From Tenebrio molitor (taxonomy: Eukaryota; Arthropoda; Insecta; Coleoptera; Tenebrionidae), in contig NC_091054.1 in NCBI RefSeq assembly GCF_963966145.1, positions 7,812,001-7,876,000 on the forward strand: 64,000 nucleotides of DNA. Direction: 5' to 3'. Of this stretch, positions 1-11,915 are shown piece by piece (the stretch's first letter is position 1; every line of letters begins with the position of its first letter). Both the position numbers and the translations under genes were made by a program. Below the pieces are notes generated by a model that was not told the origin of the DNA, searched no databases, and saw nothing but the letters and a program-made list of their open reading frames with translations.

Positions 1-3000
1 ATATTTCTTGGAATAAGATCGACTGATCGAACCTCGCCGTAATAACGTCAGATGTGGATCCTTTCCGGATTCCTATAAATTGCTAGAATGATTCTCAGGA
101 AAAAATAAGGTAATAGACTACCTGAGGTGATGTCATATAAGCAACATATACACGCTGGGAAACATGGAAGTAATTACATATGTAGATCTTAAAGAGAATT
201 TTTATTGCCACATGGTTACAGGAACCAAAAGAATTCAACGGAACAAAATGAAGGTGTTTTTAAAACTTTTTTTCTAAATTTCACAAAAAATTGTTTCAAG
301 CGATGAAATTTTTTTCCCAAGTTTTAGTAAATGCCAATTAATTTTTTAAACAGTATTTATGGTGTTAAGTTTCTTAAGCAAAACTATAGTAGATATGGTG
401 TCAAAAAAATTCTAATGCGACAGAAATTAAAAATATGTAAACTTTTTTGGAAAACACCAAAATGTTCACACATACATAAATAACAACCCACTTGGTTAAG
501 CCACTTAGTTTTTAGAGCAGTAGCAATAAATGAGCAGTAGATGTTATTATTGCAATAATAATAATAGTAATAATAATGTTTTGTACTAATCAGAAAACTG
601 TTTTCTTTTTTTCTTTGTCCAAAAATATTTAGTATTTATTGTTTATTTAAATTTGAATATTTTTAGACAATTTTTTCAGCATTGACGTCACCTTATATCT
701 ACGTTTTGGAAAATACACTTTCAACAACCGCAAATATTTTCACGATCAGACAGTTAATTAATTAAAAAACCCAATAAATAAATATTACATTGAGTGCACT
801 GATACTAACGCAAAACAGCTGAAAAAAATTTATTTATGTATGAGTTTTTCCCCGTTTGTGTAAAAAATTTGCGACGGACGTAGCGACTGCACCGAATCCG
901 GGAGAGCAACATGTGGTGTAGAAAAACGCGATTGTGGCGGCAATAAAGCCACAAAGTTCATTAACCAATTAGATAAATATTTAAGGTGGACCATCTTGAA
1001 TCAATACAACAATCACAACAGAAAATGTATACGGCGAAGGTGTATTTACGGAGGTTGCAGTATCAAAAGCGCCTGTTTCTCTTCCGCCGGAAGTGCCACC
1101 AAACTGCAGTCGCGATTCTCACTCACCCTGTAGACCACCAAAACAAAACAAGCCTAGACAAACAGGTGTCTAGATGTAGTCAGAGCAAACACGATCCCGT
1201 GGTGACAGTTCCCCGAAAAACGAATAAGTAAAAAACCTTTTCCGGATTCCGTCAAAACACTCAAGGTAATAATGAGCATCGAGCAGGCCGTGGAACTTTC
1301 ACACTGTATAGTAAACACGCAATGACTCACGCTCGGGGAAATACTTACGTCAAATCATCAAAACTAGCCTAACGGCCGAAATCCCGTCGGCGCGAAATCC
1401 CACCGTTCGAAAAAAAACACAAATCGTCAAAAACACGTGAACGTCAGCGCCGCGCGCGCACACCACCTCTGATTGTCAAACCACGACTAACGCGATTCTG
1501 GACGCGAAGTCATTCAGATCGTCGGCAGAACGGACGATGAGGATGGTATGATCGCAAAATGGACGGGTGCGAGAGAGACGGCGATAACGTACGCGCGCGC
1601 GTCGCAGTAGGCCGGTTCGCGGCACGCTTGATTCATATACAAACGTCCATAAGGTTGGCTATTGTTTTTATCCCGCGGGAGGCGATTTTCGGCCTTGTTG
1701 CCGGGACGCTTGGGCGATGGTCGGGAGCGGAAGGGGCGGTCGGGGGCGGGGTTTGCGACCGCAAATTGATATCATACCGTGTTTATTATAATTTATTTAT
1801 GCCACTTCGTGATTGTTAGTGGAGCTGATAGTGGTTTGGCTGATTTTTGTCGACTTTTGTGTTATCGGTCGTTATCTATATCCGGGGGATTTGTCGGGCT
1901 GATGGTGGAGTTTTGGGACGGTTTCCAAAAACGCGCAGGGGAATGGGGCTGGACGAGGGCGGCCGGTTAACTCTTCTTTTCCCTGGAAATTTTTTAAAAT
2001 GCAACACCGCATTTTAATGTTTTTTTGCAGCTTCTCAATTTTCAATTCGTTTTTTTCTAAAAATATAAGGACACAAAAATTCATCCCTGAATGTCACAGA
2101 CTAAACAAAAATTTATGAAAATTTTGGAAACTGTTTTTTTTTTAACACAAAAAACTAATTTTATGACTTCTTATATCTATCTAACTAAGAATCATGCTTC
2201 GACCATTCCCAAATGTTTGAAAAGACACCGCCGGCTTTCCTTGGCGTGATCACCCTGTATATACATAACTGCAGAAAGTTTATAAAATCTTGCGGTTTTT
2301 CATTTATTACAAAATAAATATGATTCATTATTGTGAATTTACCATTCGTCAGTATTCCATCGTGGAGTGGAGATCTTTTATTGGAATTTAATTTCGTTAA
2401 TCATAAAACTGATACTCAGTTTTATTTTTCACGTATTTAGATTTACTGAGAATGTGATTAAAACTTGTCTGCGGAAATTGAAAATACGAAACGGTATATT
2501 TTAGTTTAATTGAGAAGATTTACATGTCAAGCTGGATAGGTAATTATAAGAAAATATAGCCAGATTATTAAAAAATTGAAGGCAAAACACGAAAACACAA
2601 GACCAAAATTTGTATGGCTGTAAAATAAAAAAGTAAAGCAAAAAATATACCTATGATTTTTTCTGAATCCAATCAACTTCTGTTAGGTGTCTACGAAGTG
2701 CCTAATAGTAGGTAAGCAACTATAGAAAAGAACCAATAGGTACGAGTATGCATCTTCCTACTTACTCGGCTAGAATGAAACCTAGAGGTAGTTACAAAGA
2801 ACAGACAGAGATAAGAAAAAATGACAGCAAGAATCCGACGGTAATTTAAAAACCCTGATTTAACAAAATAATTTTAGTGTTCTTTCTTATTTATTTATTT
2901 ATTTAAGATAATGATTTTCCCGTCCTTTTTAAAATGAATGGGAAAAATGGGGAGACTAAGAATATTGTCTAGATGAATCTGCTGCCTGAGTAAAAATATG

Positions 3001-4900
3001 GTCTAGAGTGCTTTGAAAAATTTTATGAATGCAAGTCTAGCATAATATGTTACGTTTAGCTAAGTGACAAACTTTCCGTTATAAAAAATGCCTTTTGTTT
3101 AGTTTAAGAAAACGTTTAAAAAATTGAACATAAAGGGAAAAAAGATACTTAATCATCAACTGAAGATTAAACTTGACAAGAGTGACAGGTGAGAGCTATA
3201 AAACTTTATAAGCTACGACGTACAATTTGTCACTTGAAGGAGAATTCATGACAAAGATTGATTAGAGGATTATTAAATATGGAAGTAGGTACTTAGTTAA
3301 AAACAAAAATTTGGAATAGTATACATATTATGCTACAAGTTTATAAGGAAGCTTTTAAAGCACGCACGACGAGTTTATAAGAGCACGACGCGTAGCGGAG
3401 TGCTTTTAATTGTAGGTACAATTATTTATAACACTAGCTTCTGTCAGCAGATTTGCTTGCATATATGTATGTATTTACAAAATGTGACAACTTCTTTATG
3501 TAAACTGAAGTTTAATTCGCCGAAAAAGTGTCTCCAAAAGTTTATATAACTTTCTCTTTTATCTTGTCTCTACCATTTATTGAAGCGTCGTTAAAGAAAC
3601 CTAAGTTGCCTGTTAAAAAAAATCTATTTATCTAACCTATCTAATTAAGAAGAAATGAGACAAATAATGGTATGTACCTTAATTACACCATAAAGGAATT
3701 AAAGGAAGCATTATATTATCGATAATAATTAACTTTAGGTTTACCTTGCAACCTGCAACGTAGAAGAAATGTGAAGTGATAAGCGAGGCGGGCTCGCTCC
3801 ATCGCGATATATTTGCCACGAATTTATCGTAACTGTACAGTTCTGTGACTTCATATCCTAATGAAATAAAGCGGAAAACACAATCAGAAATTATCCCTTT
3901 CTAATAAGTTTTGTTTGAAGAAAATCTATCAACGACATTTTGAGTTAACTGGATTCAAACAGAGAACCCGACAGATAAAAATCTTTTATTTTCAAGCGGT
4001 CGAAAATCGCGCGTTTGTGTATCTCCATAGAGACGGTTAAAGTTTTATTTTTTTTCTGAGCGGAGTAGAAGTACTTCAAGTCCTAGGAGTAGAAGTCAAT
4101 TGTCAATTACACGAAATATTTAATAATTAAATTATCCCCCATTAAAATAAAACGAAATAACGAAATTATTATCCAATATTTAACCAACCCTGCTGTCGTA
4201 TTTCACGAGTCGTTTGTTTTGGGCGTGTCCTTGCTGTCAGATGTGATGTCAAAATCAACAAGACAGCAAGCAAGATGATGCTAGTTACGTTTTGATAATT
4301 TTTGTTATATTTAGCGAATATCTGTCTCCGGTGCCAGTGAAAACGAGATGCATCGCGCGGGGCACGGCTCAAAGAATTGATGCAGATCGCGGCAAACTCT
4401 ATGGAGATCTAATCGCACTAGTTTCCGGCGAAAAGTGTATGATTTCTACATAATGCTCTCGTTTTGATGAAAAGTATCCGGCTACATAGATCAAATTTTT
4501 GAGTTCCCTAGAGGAAGAATTATAAATTATTATTGTAGGTTAGGTGTATAAATACTGGTGTGATGGTGTCGATGCGATGAAATCACCAATTTGGTAATGG
4601 GAGATATCGAAGATTTGGACTCTGCTATCTTAGTAAAAGTTTAGGATACTAATAATTACAAATCGCGATCATTCACCATTTTGAGAAAGGTTTACCTGGA
4701 AATTTGCTGAAAGTACATCGGATTATTTAGATAGTGTTGTAGACTTGACTTGACTTGACTATTATGAAAACTTCAAGTACCAATAATATTACAAGGAAAG
4801 TAGGAATTATTGTTGCCTTAAAATTTGAAAATTGTAACTGCGGGAAAAAAATTAATGAGTTCATGTTCGATTTTTTTTTTGTGATTCACTTGAAGATAAA
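1..4900. other. Intergenic DNA, no confident gene
   Basis: No open frame here shows splice logic or a recognisable domain. Most of it is AT-rich. A GC- and CpG-rich island lies at about 1,430-1,770 and could be the promoter or 5' untranslated exon of a gene outside the window, but no coding exon can be tied to it. A short minus-strand frame at 4,169-4,372 has one hydrophobic stretch and no homology that I recognise, so it is not called as a gene. Confidence 0.5.
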
Positions 4901-5027
4901 ATAGTATATGTACGAGTATATCATTCAGAGTACAAGGTCTTTTTGTGCCTCAACTGCGTTTCAGTTTTCAATCTCTGGGCTAGCCACAAAAAGACTCACT
5001 TCTACTCTTAATGATATAATATACTAT
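4901..5027. repeat. Palindromic MITE-like element
   Basis: The two ends are imperfect inverted repeats. Each begins ATAGTATAT and continues through TATATCATT, AGAGTA and CTTTTTGTG, with a short spacer between the arms. There is no coding capacity. The AT-rich ends make the exact target-site duplication uncertain. Confidence 0.6.
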
Positions 5028-5227
5028 TAGAGCAAAGAAGTTCTTTCTGTTATGCCTGATAAAATTAATTTAACTCGGAATCGATTTGAAGTTCTGTAAA
5101 ATAATCGGCGCAATAATCACACGTTATAAATAATGTAAAAGTTCCCTGTATTTTCCTGAATTACGGGTCAGATTTCTTCGAATTTCCATCACGCCACAAC
5201 TACATTAGCACAAATCTAAATATCATT

Positions 5228-5447
5228 TTGATAAAAAGTTTTATCAGCGACGAACCCCTCAAATTGTTGCGGCTTGACGCAAAAATACTTTCCGAATACA
5301 TAAACGTTGTCAACGACGACATTAAATTCGGTCGAATGTTGGATGCAACTCGACAAAGTGGAACTTGCGTCGACCGCAAGGAAAGTGTTATGCAGCTAAT
5401 AAAACTGCAAACCGCAGATTTACCGCTAATTATTTTTTTAAATGACA
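5228..5447 (+). other. Possible orphan coding fragment
   Basis: An open frame of about 73 codons with balanced amino-acid composition ends where the triplicated unit begins (about 5,447). The frame then runs on into repeat DNA that is also present near 7,177 and 8,807. I recognise no domain. It has no clear splice donor and no upstream start in good context. It may be an exon or transposon relic cut by the duplication breakpoint, or chance. Confidence 0.2.
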
Positions 5448-5583
5448 CTCCGACACCGAGTTATGGCCGTCGTAAATACGAGCGAGCGTACAGATATTGT
5501 CTCCACAAGTCAAAAAACAAAGATTTTCTTCAATTCGGCTCGTGTAAATTGGAGTGAAATGTCGACTACTTGGCACATGATGT

Positions 5584-5589
5584 TTTATT
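5584..5589 (-). terminator. Poly(A) signal of gene A1
   Basis: AATAAA on the minus strand, 27 bp beyond the A1 stop codon. The same hexamer lies at equivalent positions after A2 (7,301-7,306) and A3 (9,076-9,081). Confidence 0.75.
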
Positions 5590-5615
5590 AGACAAACAAA
5601 ATAAACAGACAACTT

Positions 5616-6617
5616 TTAGATGGAGTAGACCAAGAAACCTTCACCGAGAATCTTCACGTGGGCCCAGTTGTTCGAATCTATGTAGCTTTCTTCTTTTGCG
5701 TTGACAGCTACGTCCCATTTGTGGTTAGGAAGTAGATTCGACACTAAAGTAACGATGTATTCGGCGACTACGTCATCCTCATTGGTGAAGAAACCATCAA
5801 TTACAGCTTTCTTAATCGTATTCAGTTCGTCATCTTTCAAATTTGCTGATTTATGGACAACTTCTACCTGAAGGGAAAAAGTTAAAAGAAGAACAACTGC
5901 TGAACGCAACTCACATCAACATCTCCATACAAGACTCTTGTCGTCTGGTTCTTGCCGTCGCTTCCGTGCGTGATGAACGTGTACTGGGCAGCAAAGTCTT
6001 TTTCGTCGAAGACAAAACCAGTCTTACCATTCTTGATCCCGGTGAAGATCTTGTACGCTCTGTTAATGGGCACCCCCTGCAACACCACTTAGACCCAGAA
6101 CTACCAAAACTATAACTTACCCTCTTGTTGTTCGTCATCACAGACATCTCTTTTTTCGTGGATTGACTCGACGCAATCGTAATCTTCTCTTCGTTTGCGA
6201 TCTTTGCAATCTTGTCAAATTCGTCATCTTTGACTTTGCTATTGGTCAGCATCTCCTAAACACCCTTTCAGTCCGCATTACCTCTAAAAAGTCGCTGACT
6301 TACGCTGTTCACGGGGAACGTGAGGGTCATCGCTACCACTTCCTTCAGGTTGCCGTTATTGTAGTTTTCGCCGAAGGACACAATCACCGACACGTTCATG
6401 TCATGCTTGTTGACGATCTCGACGAACTCCTTCAGGGTGGCCAGGGTGCTGAAATTTTTGGGATATTCGACCTCTTCAATGTGCTGGAATTTCACATTTT
6501 TAAAACTTTGCCATCGGTGAAGTGGACACTCACGGGACTATGTTCCATCACTGCGATGTTAGCCTTGGCATACGCCAGGAAGAAGGTGAAGAGCAGGAGA
6601 GAGACTCGTGTGGACAT
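5616..6617 (-). CDS. Secreted LC8-like repeat protein, type A, copy 1 (A1)
   Basis: Five exons: 6617-6534, 6483-6304, 6255-6121, 6076-5915, 5867-5616. All splices are GT-AG at phase 0, introns are 43-51 bp, and the product is 270 aa. The start is the first ATG after the TATA-like box and opens a signal peptide (M1 to about A19), so the protein should be secreted. It has no cysteine. Residues 188-270 match the layout of an LC8/DYNLL dynein light chain: strand plus KSANLKDDE (193-201), two helices, W238, S248-Y249-I250, and a final strand with L261-G262. Exons 2-4 look like diverged copies of the same unit. NVS (from the exon 2 motif MNVSVIVSFGENY) is an N-glycosylation sequon. I do not recognise a named family, and function is unknown. 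It is intact and nearly identical to A2. Confidence 0.85.
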
Positions 6618-6670
6618 GGAGGTTGATTGATTTGTGCTCACTCAATCAGGTTGGTTGGCGTTTTATTCGT

Positions 6671-6678
6671 CTTTTATC
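6671..6678 (-). promoter_or_regulatory. TATA-like box of gene A1
   Basis: GATAAAAG on the minus strand, about 55 bp upstream of the ATG. It is conserved in all three copies within a well-preserved 5' flank, which implies a short untranslated leader. Confidence 0.6.
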
Positions 6679-7332
6679 AAAAGTTCAAGGATGGAGTGGA
6701 ACAAAAATAGAGAAAAAATAACACTGTAATGGTGGAGGGTTATGTAACGTCGCTAATGGAGACCAATTGTATGGATAACCGAAATGATTGCTTCTTATTA
6801 CATATATGTTTTCATTAAGAACAGATGCAAGATAAACTATATGGAATCACTAAGGCCATAGAAAGAAGCTTGTTTCGGCCTAATTCTTGTTTTTAGATCA
6901 ATAGCAATGATCCAAAGAATGGTTCCTGAGAGATCTTGCAGTCTACACAACAAATAGATTGACTGATTCTCCATTTCTAATTTTCCACTAGCCACCTTTG
7001 ACACTTTGACATCTTATTGAGACATGTTGGTTTTGTCTTAGTTGGAAAATTATCTCAATTTGTTCCTCACATTATTTATTTATATGTTTTACGAATTATT
7101 TAATTTAGACGAACAGGTCGGTAACTATCTGAAAAATGTAAATATGAATTCTGAACGCCAAACATTGGTGGTAAACTCCGACACCGAGTTACGGCCGTCG
7201 TAAATACGAGCGAGCGTATAGATATTATAAAAAACAAAGATTTTCTTCAATTCGGCTCGTGTAAATTGGAGTGAAATGTCGACTACTTGGCACTTGAAGT
7301 TTTATTAAACAAACAAAATAAACAGACAACTT

Positions 7333-8334
7333 TTAGATGGAGTAGACCAAGAAACCTTCACCGAGAATCTTCACGTGGGCCCAGTTGTTCGAATCTATGT
7401 AGCTTTCTTCTTTTGCGTTGACAGCTACGTCCCATTTGTGGTTAGGAAGTAGATTCGACACTAAAGTAACGATGTATTCGGCGACTACGTCATCCTTATT
7501 GGTGAAGAAACCATCAACTACAGCTTTCTTAATCATATTCAGTTCGTCATCTTTCAAATTTGCTGATTTATGGACAACTTCTACCTGAAGGGAAAAACTT
7601 AAAAGAAGAAGAGCTGCTGGACGCAACTTACATCAACATCTCCATACAAGACTCTCGTCGTCTGGTTCTTGCCGTCGCTTCCGTGCATGATAAACGTGTA
7701 CTGGGCAGCAAAGTCTTTTTCGTCGAAGACAAAACCAGTCTTACCATTCTTGATCCCGGTGAAGATCTTGTACGCTCTGTTAATGGGCACCCCCTACAAC
7801 ACCACTTAGACCGAGAACTAACAACACTATAACTTACCCTCTTGTTATTCGCCATGACCGTCATCGATTTCTTCGTGGATTGACTCGACGCAATCGTAAT
7901 CTTCTCTTCGTTTGCGATCTTTGCAATCTTGTCAAATTCGTCATCTTTGACCTTGCTCTTGGTCAGCATCTCCTAAACACCCTTTCAGTCCGCATTACCT
8001 CTAAAAAGTCGCTGACTTACGCTGTTCACGGGGAACGTGAGGGTCATAGCTACCACTTCCTTCAGGTTGCCGTTATTGTAGTTTTCGCCGAAGGACACGA
8101 TCACCGACACGTTCATGTCATGCTTGTTGACGATCTCGACGAACTCTTTGAGGGTGGCCAGGGTGCTGAAATTTTTGGGATATTCGACCTCTTCAATGTG
8201 CTGGAATTTCACATTTTTATCACTTTGCTGTGGGCCAAGTGGACACTCACGGGATTATGTTCCAGCACTGCGATGCTAGCCTTGGCCCACGCCAGGAAGA
8301 ATGTGAAGAGCAGGAGAGAGAGTCGTGTGGTCAT
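7333..8334 (-). CDS. Secreted LC8-like repeat protein, type A, copy 2 (A2)
   Basis: Five exons: 8334-8251, 8200-8021, 7972-7838, 7793-7632, 7584-7333. Exon lengths are identical to A1 and the product is 270 aa. The signal peptide has the core LSLLLFTFFLAWAKA. Exon 2 encodes exactly the same residues as in A1. The last exon differs from A1 at only three positions (N-M-I-K-K, V for I, K for E). W238 and S248-Y249-I250 are kept, and there is no cysteine. The first splice donor follows H-N-P instead of H-S-P. It is in head-to-tail tandem with A1 and A3. I infer a recent duplicate of A1, intact and probably expressed under its own promoter. Confidence 0.85.
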
Positions 8335-8387
8335 GGTGGTTGATTGATTTGTGCCCACTCAGTCAGGTTGGTTGGCGTTTTATTCGT

Positions 8388-8395
8388 CTTTTATC
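8388..8395 (-). promoter_or_regulatory. TATA-like box of gene A2
   Basis: GATAAAAG on the minus strand at the position equivalent to the A1 box, within the same conserved upstream sequence. Confidence 0.6.
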
Positions 8396-8841
8396 AAAAG
8401 TTCAAGGATGGAGTGGAACAAAAACAAAGAAAAAATAAAACTGTGGTAGTGGAGGGTTATGTAACGCCGCTATTGGAGACCAATAGTATCGATAACCAAA
8501 ATGATTGCTTTTTATTATTAGTTTTCATTAAGAGCAGACGCAAGATTAAACTATTTGGAATCATTAAAATGATAGAAAGAAAGTTGTTTAGACCTAATTC
8601 TTGTTTTTAGATCAATAACAATGGTCCAAAGAATGGGTCCTGAGAGATCTTGCAGTCTGCAAACCAAATAGATTGACTGACTCTACATTTCTAATTTTCC
8701 ACCAGACACCTTTGACACTTTAACATTTTATTGATACATGTTGGTTTTGTCTTAGTTGGAAGGTTATCTCAACTTGTTCCTATGACATTATTTATTTATA
8801 TGGTTATGGCCGTCGTAAATACGAGTGGATGTACAGATATT

Positions 8842-8987
8842 GGTGCGATTCTGTTTTAAAATTTAGCAATATTACTATATAACAATTTTGTAGTTGCTAT
8901 GATATGAAGCTGTTGATTGGTTTGATCTATGCAAAATCAAATTTGTTCAATAACAATATTGCTACATTTTGAAACAGAATCGCACTA
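8842..8987. mobile_element. 146-bp MITE between A2 and A3
   Basis: Terminal inverted repeats of about 50 bp start (G/A)GTGCGATTCTGTTT at both ends and include TAGCAATATT. The element is flanked by ATT on both sides (8,839-8,841 and 8,988-8,990). The paralogous site in copy 1 (about 5,493-5,512, CAGATATTGTCTCC) has a single ATT and no element, so it preserves the empty site. There are no coding frames, making it a non-autonomous DNA transposon. Confidence 0.85.
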
Positions 8988-9107
8988 ATTGTCTCCACAA
9001 GTCAAAAATCAAAGATTTTCTTGAATTCGGCTCATGTAAATTAGAGTGAAATGTCGACTACTTGGCACTTGATGTTTTATTAGACAGAAAAAATAAACAG
9101 ACAACTT

Positions 9108-10108
9108 TTAGATGGAGTAAACCAAGTAATCTTCACTGAGAATCTTCACATGGGCCCAGTTGTTCGAATCTATGTAGCTTTCTTCTTTCGCGTTGACAGC
9201 TACGTCCCATTTGTGGTTAGGAATCTGTTTCGACACTGAAGTAACGATGTATTTGGGGATTACGTCATCGTCATTGGTGAAGTAACCGTCAATTACAGCT
9301 TTCTTAATAATATTCACTTCGTCATCTTTCAAATTTTCTGATTTATGGACAACTTCTACCTGAAGGGAAAAATGAAAAGAAGAACAGCAGCTGGACGCAA
9401 CTCACATCAATGTCTCCATACAAGACTCTTGTCGTCTGGTTCTTGCCGTCGCTTCCGTGCGTGATGAACGTGTACTGGGCAGCAAAGTCTTTTTCGTCGA
9501 AGACAAAACCAGTCTTACCATTCTTGATCCCGGTGAAGACCTTGTATGCTCTGTTAATGGGCACACCCTACAACAGCACTTAGACCCAGAACTACCAACA
9601 TTATAACTTACCTTCTTGTTATTCGTAGTGACCGTCATCCCTTTTTTCGTGGATTGACTCGACGCAATCGTAATCTTCTCTTCCTTTGCGAGGTTTGCAA
9701 GCTTCTCAAAATCATCACCTTTGATGTTGCTCTTGGTCAGCATCTCCTAAACACCCTTTCAGTCCGCATTACCTCTAAAAAGTCGCTGACTTACGCTGTT
9801 CACGGGGAATGTGAGGGTCATCGCCACCACTTCCTTCAGGTTGCCGTTATTGTAGTTTTCGCCGAAGGACACAATCACCGACACGTTCATGTCATGTTTG
9901 TTGACGATTTCGACGAATTCCTTCAGGGTGGCCATGGTGCTGATATTTTTGGGATATTCGACATCTTCAATGTGCTGGAATTTCACATTTTTATCACTTT
10001 GCCGTCGGTCAAGTGGACACTCACGGGATTATGTTCCTTCAGTTCGATGCCAGCCTTGGCGTACGCCAGGAAGATGGTGAAGAGCAGGAGGGAGAGTCGT
10101 GTAGACAT
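9108..10108 (-). CDS. Secreted LC8-like repeat protein, type A, copy 3 (A3)
   Basis: Five exons: 10108-10025, 9974-9795, 9746-9612, 9567-9406, 9359-9108, giving 270 aa with the same exon lengths as A1 and A2. It is the most diverged of the three. Exon 2 has three substitutions (E-D-V, K-N-I, T-M-A), and the last exon reads KDDEVNIIKK with SEDYLVYSI at the C-terminus, so the Leu-Gly before the final strand is lost. W238 and S248-Y249-I250 are kept. The signal peptide (LSLLLFTIFLAYAKA) and absence of cysteine are unchanged. Its 3' flank carries the MITE at 8,842-8,987. It is intact, and I expect the same role as A1 and A2. Confidence 0.85.
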
Positions 10109-10161
10109 GGTGGTCGACTGATTTGTGCTCACTCAATCAGGTTGGTTGGCGTTTTATTCGT

Positions 10162-10169
10162 CTTTTATC
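10162..10169 (-). promoter_or_regulatory. TATA-like box of gene A3
   Basis: GATAAAAG on the minus strand, equivalent in position and context to the A1 and A2 boxes. Confidence 0.6.
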
Positions 10170-10804
10170 AAAAGTTCAAGGATGGAGTGGAATGAAAACA
10201 GAGAAAAAATAAAACTGTGATAGTGGAGGGTTATGTAACGTCGCTAATGGAGACCAGTTGTATCGATAACCGAATTATGATTGCATCTTGTTATTTGTTT
10301 TCATTAAGAGCAGACGCAAGATAAACTATTTGGAATCATAAAAGTGATAGAAACTCGTTTAGACCTAATTATTGTTTTTAGATCAATAGTAGCGGCCCAA
10401 AAAGTGATTCGTGTGAGATCTTACAGTCTGCAAAACAAACAGATTAACTGACTCTTCATTTCTAATTTTCCACTAGACACCTTTGACACTTTGACATCTT
10501 ATTGAGACATGTTACTTTTTGTCTTATTTGGAAGGTTATCTCAATTTGTTTCTATCACATTATTTATTTTATATTACGAATTATCATTTAGACAAACAGG
10601 TCGGTATCTGAAAAATGTTAATATGAAATCTGAATGCCAAACAATGGTGATAAACTGTGTTGCCAATAAAATAATTAATTAGAACCTTGAATTTGAACTC
10701 TTGTCTCTATTGCTAATTTCATCCGAACCCAAAGTTATCACAACTGAGCTTACATAAAATATGACTCTACCAAATAAGCTTCCAGTAAGCTATCAATAGT
10801 GACC

Positions 10805-11735
10805 ATGTTGACAAAAGTTGTGATTGCCGCTCTAATCCTTTTGTTCTTTACCATGCGGCCAAGCCCTCACACCCTTTTAGATACCTTCTAAGTTCTCACC
10901 ACGAAGTGACGATTTTACCAGTGACAATTCCAGATGAATCATGACGATGCTGTACCTGTAGTACAAAAGGAAATTTCAACGTATCTACATTTCGTTGACA
11001 ACATATTTACGACAGTGCCCGAAATATTGACAAAGTGGTTGCATTGGAATTGGTCTTTCCGCTCAAGGACAAATCCAAGGTTCACACGTTCAGCAAGGAC
11101 GACAGTGTACGTAACACATTGCCATCAGACAGTTTGAACGTTTCTTCGGACTACACAAAAACGGTCTTCAAGTTGATATTTTGGCAACGAAGCAGAAGAA
11201 AAATGAAGTTACAGATTACATATATTGGAGCCCCGACACCATGGTCCCAGAATTTTCTTGACAATTTCATTGCAGTATTTTAACCACAATGACTTCGTCA
11301 CTTTCAACAAGACTCGGATTGGAACGATTGAAGATATAGCAGAATTTGATCACAAATTATCCGGGGAGCATTGTAATAGATCCCGTAATAGATGGAAGAA
11401 ACTTTTGGGGAAGACAATTTTGACTTATGACGCTGATGGGACTTTCAACGCTTCCCAGAGCTTCACTTATTTTCCCCATGGCGTGGTAATTATTTTTACC
11501 TAGTAGGAGTACACAACAACAACACAACTAATTATATGTATTGATAGATTTATGTTTCCGATTTTTGGAATGTTTCCTTCAAGATTTATCTACAAAGTCC
11601 AACTGTTATGTTAGACGTAGTAGGATATGCCAAAGAAAACATTCCCGAAAAACTGGCCATGAAGTTTAAGAAACAATTTGAAGAGTATGATAGGATGGTT
11701 CTTGTCAATCTACGATGATTCTAAGACGTGTATTT
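10805..11735 (+). pseudogene. Type B pseudogene (B0)
   Basis: The start resembles B1 (MLTKVVIAALILLFF), but the frame stops within 29 codons. Exon 2 is shortened and shifts frame: KVVALELVFPLKDKSK is readable, then a one-base shift precedes the Q-V-D-I region. Exon 3 (about 11,278-11,503) is still open and ends in the B-type motif G-V-V-I-I. In the last exon the conserved W-R-V-L-V has become R-M-V-L-V and the downstream part is lost. This is a degenerate copy of the B gene, and it lies tail to tail with A4. Confidence 0.8.
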
Positions 11736-11915
11736 GGGTGTGGGGAAAATCAAATTGTCAAATAAAATGTGCTCTCATTTAATTGTGATCTTTTTTGAAC
11801 CTTTTAATATTGAGATTAGAAGATGGAGATTACAGGTTTAAACAGCTTTGGTCAATAAAATGTTACTGTAGAATCTAAAATAAAATGTATTCATTTTGCC
11901 GAAACCAGTACAAGT

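Larger units (their letters stand above)
5447..10620. repeat. Tandem triplication carrying genes A1-A3
   Basis: Three consecutive units of roughly 1.7-1.8 kb start near 5,447, 7,177 and 8,807. Each begins with a related segment (around GGCCGTCGTAAATACGAG), then the 3' end, five exons and promoter of one A gene, then shared 5' flank. Introns, untranslated regions and flanks are conserved almost as well as exons, so the duplications are recent or homogenised by gene conversion. The gene-free stretches within it (about 6,680-7,300, 8,400-9,070 and 10,170-10,620) are copies of the same flank. Confidence 0.9.

Noticed and set aside
1559..1819. 86-codon frame in the CpG-rich island
   Set aside because: GC-rich DNA lacks stops by chance. 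No domain, no splice context, and another frame overlaps it.
6163..6630. 155-codon plus-strand frame, repeated at 7,880-8,347 and 9,654-10,121
   Set aside because: It is the antisense of the A1-A3 exons, and its conservation comes from the triplication. Minus-strand exons have matching splice sites, a signal peptide and paralogues.
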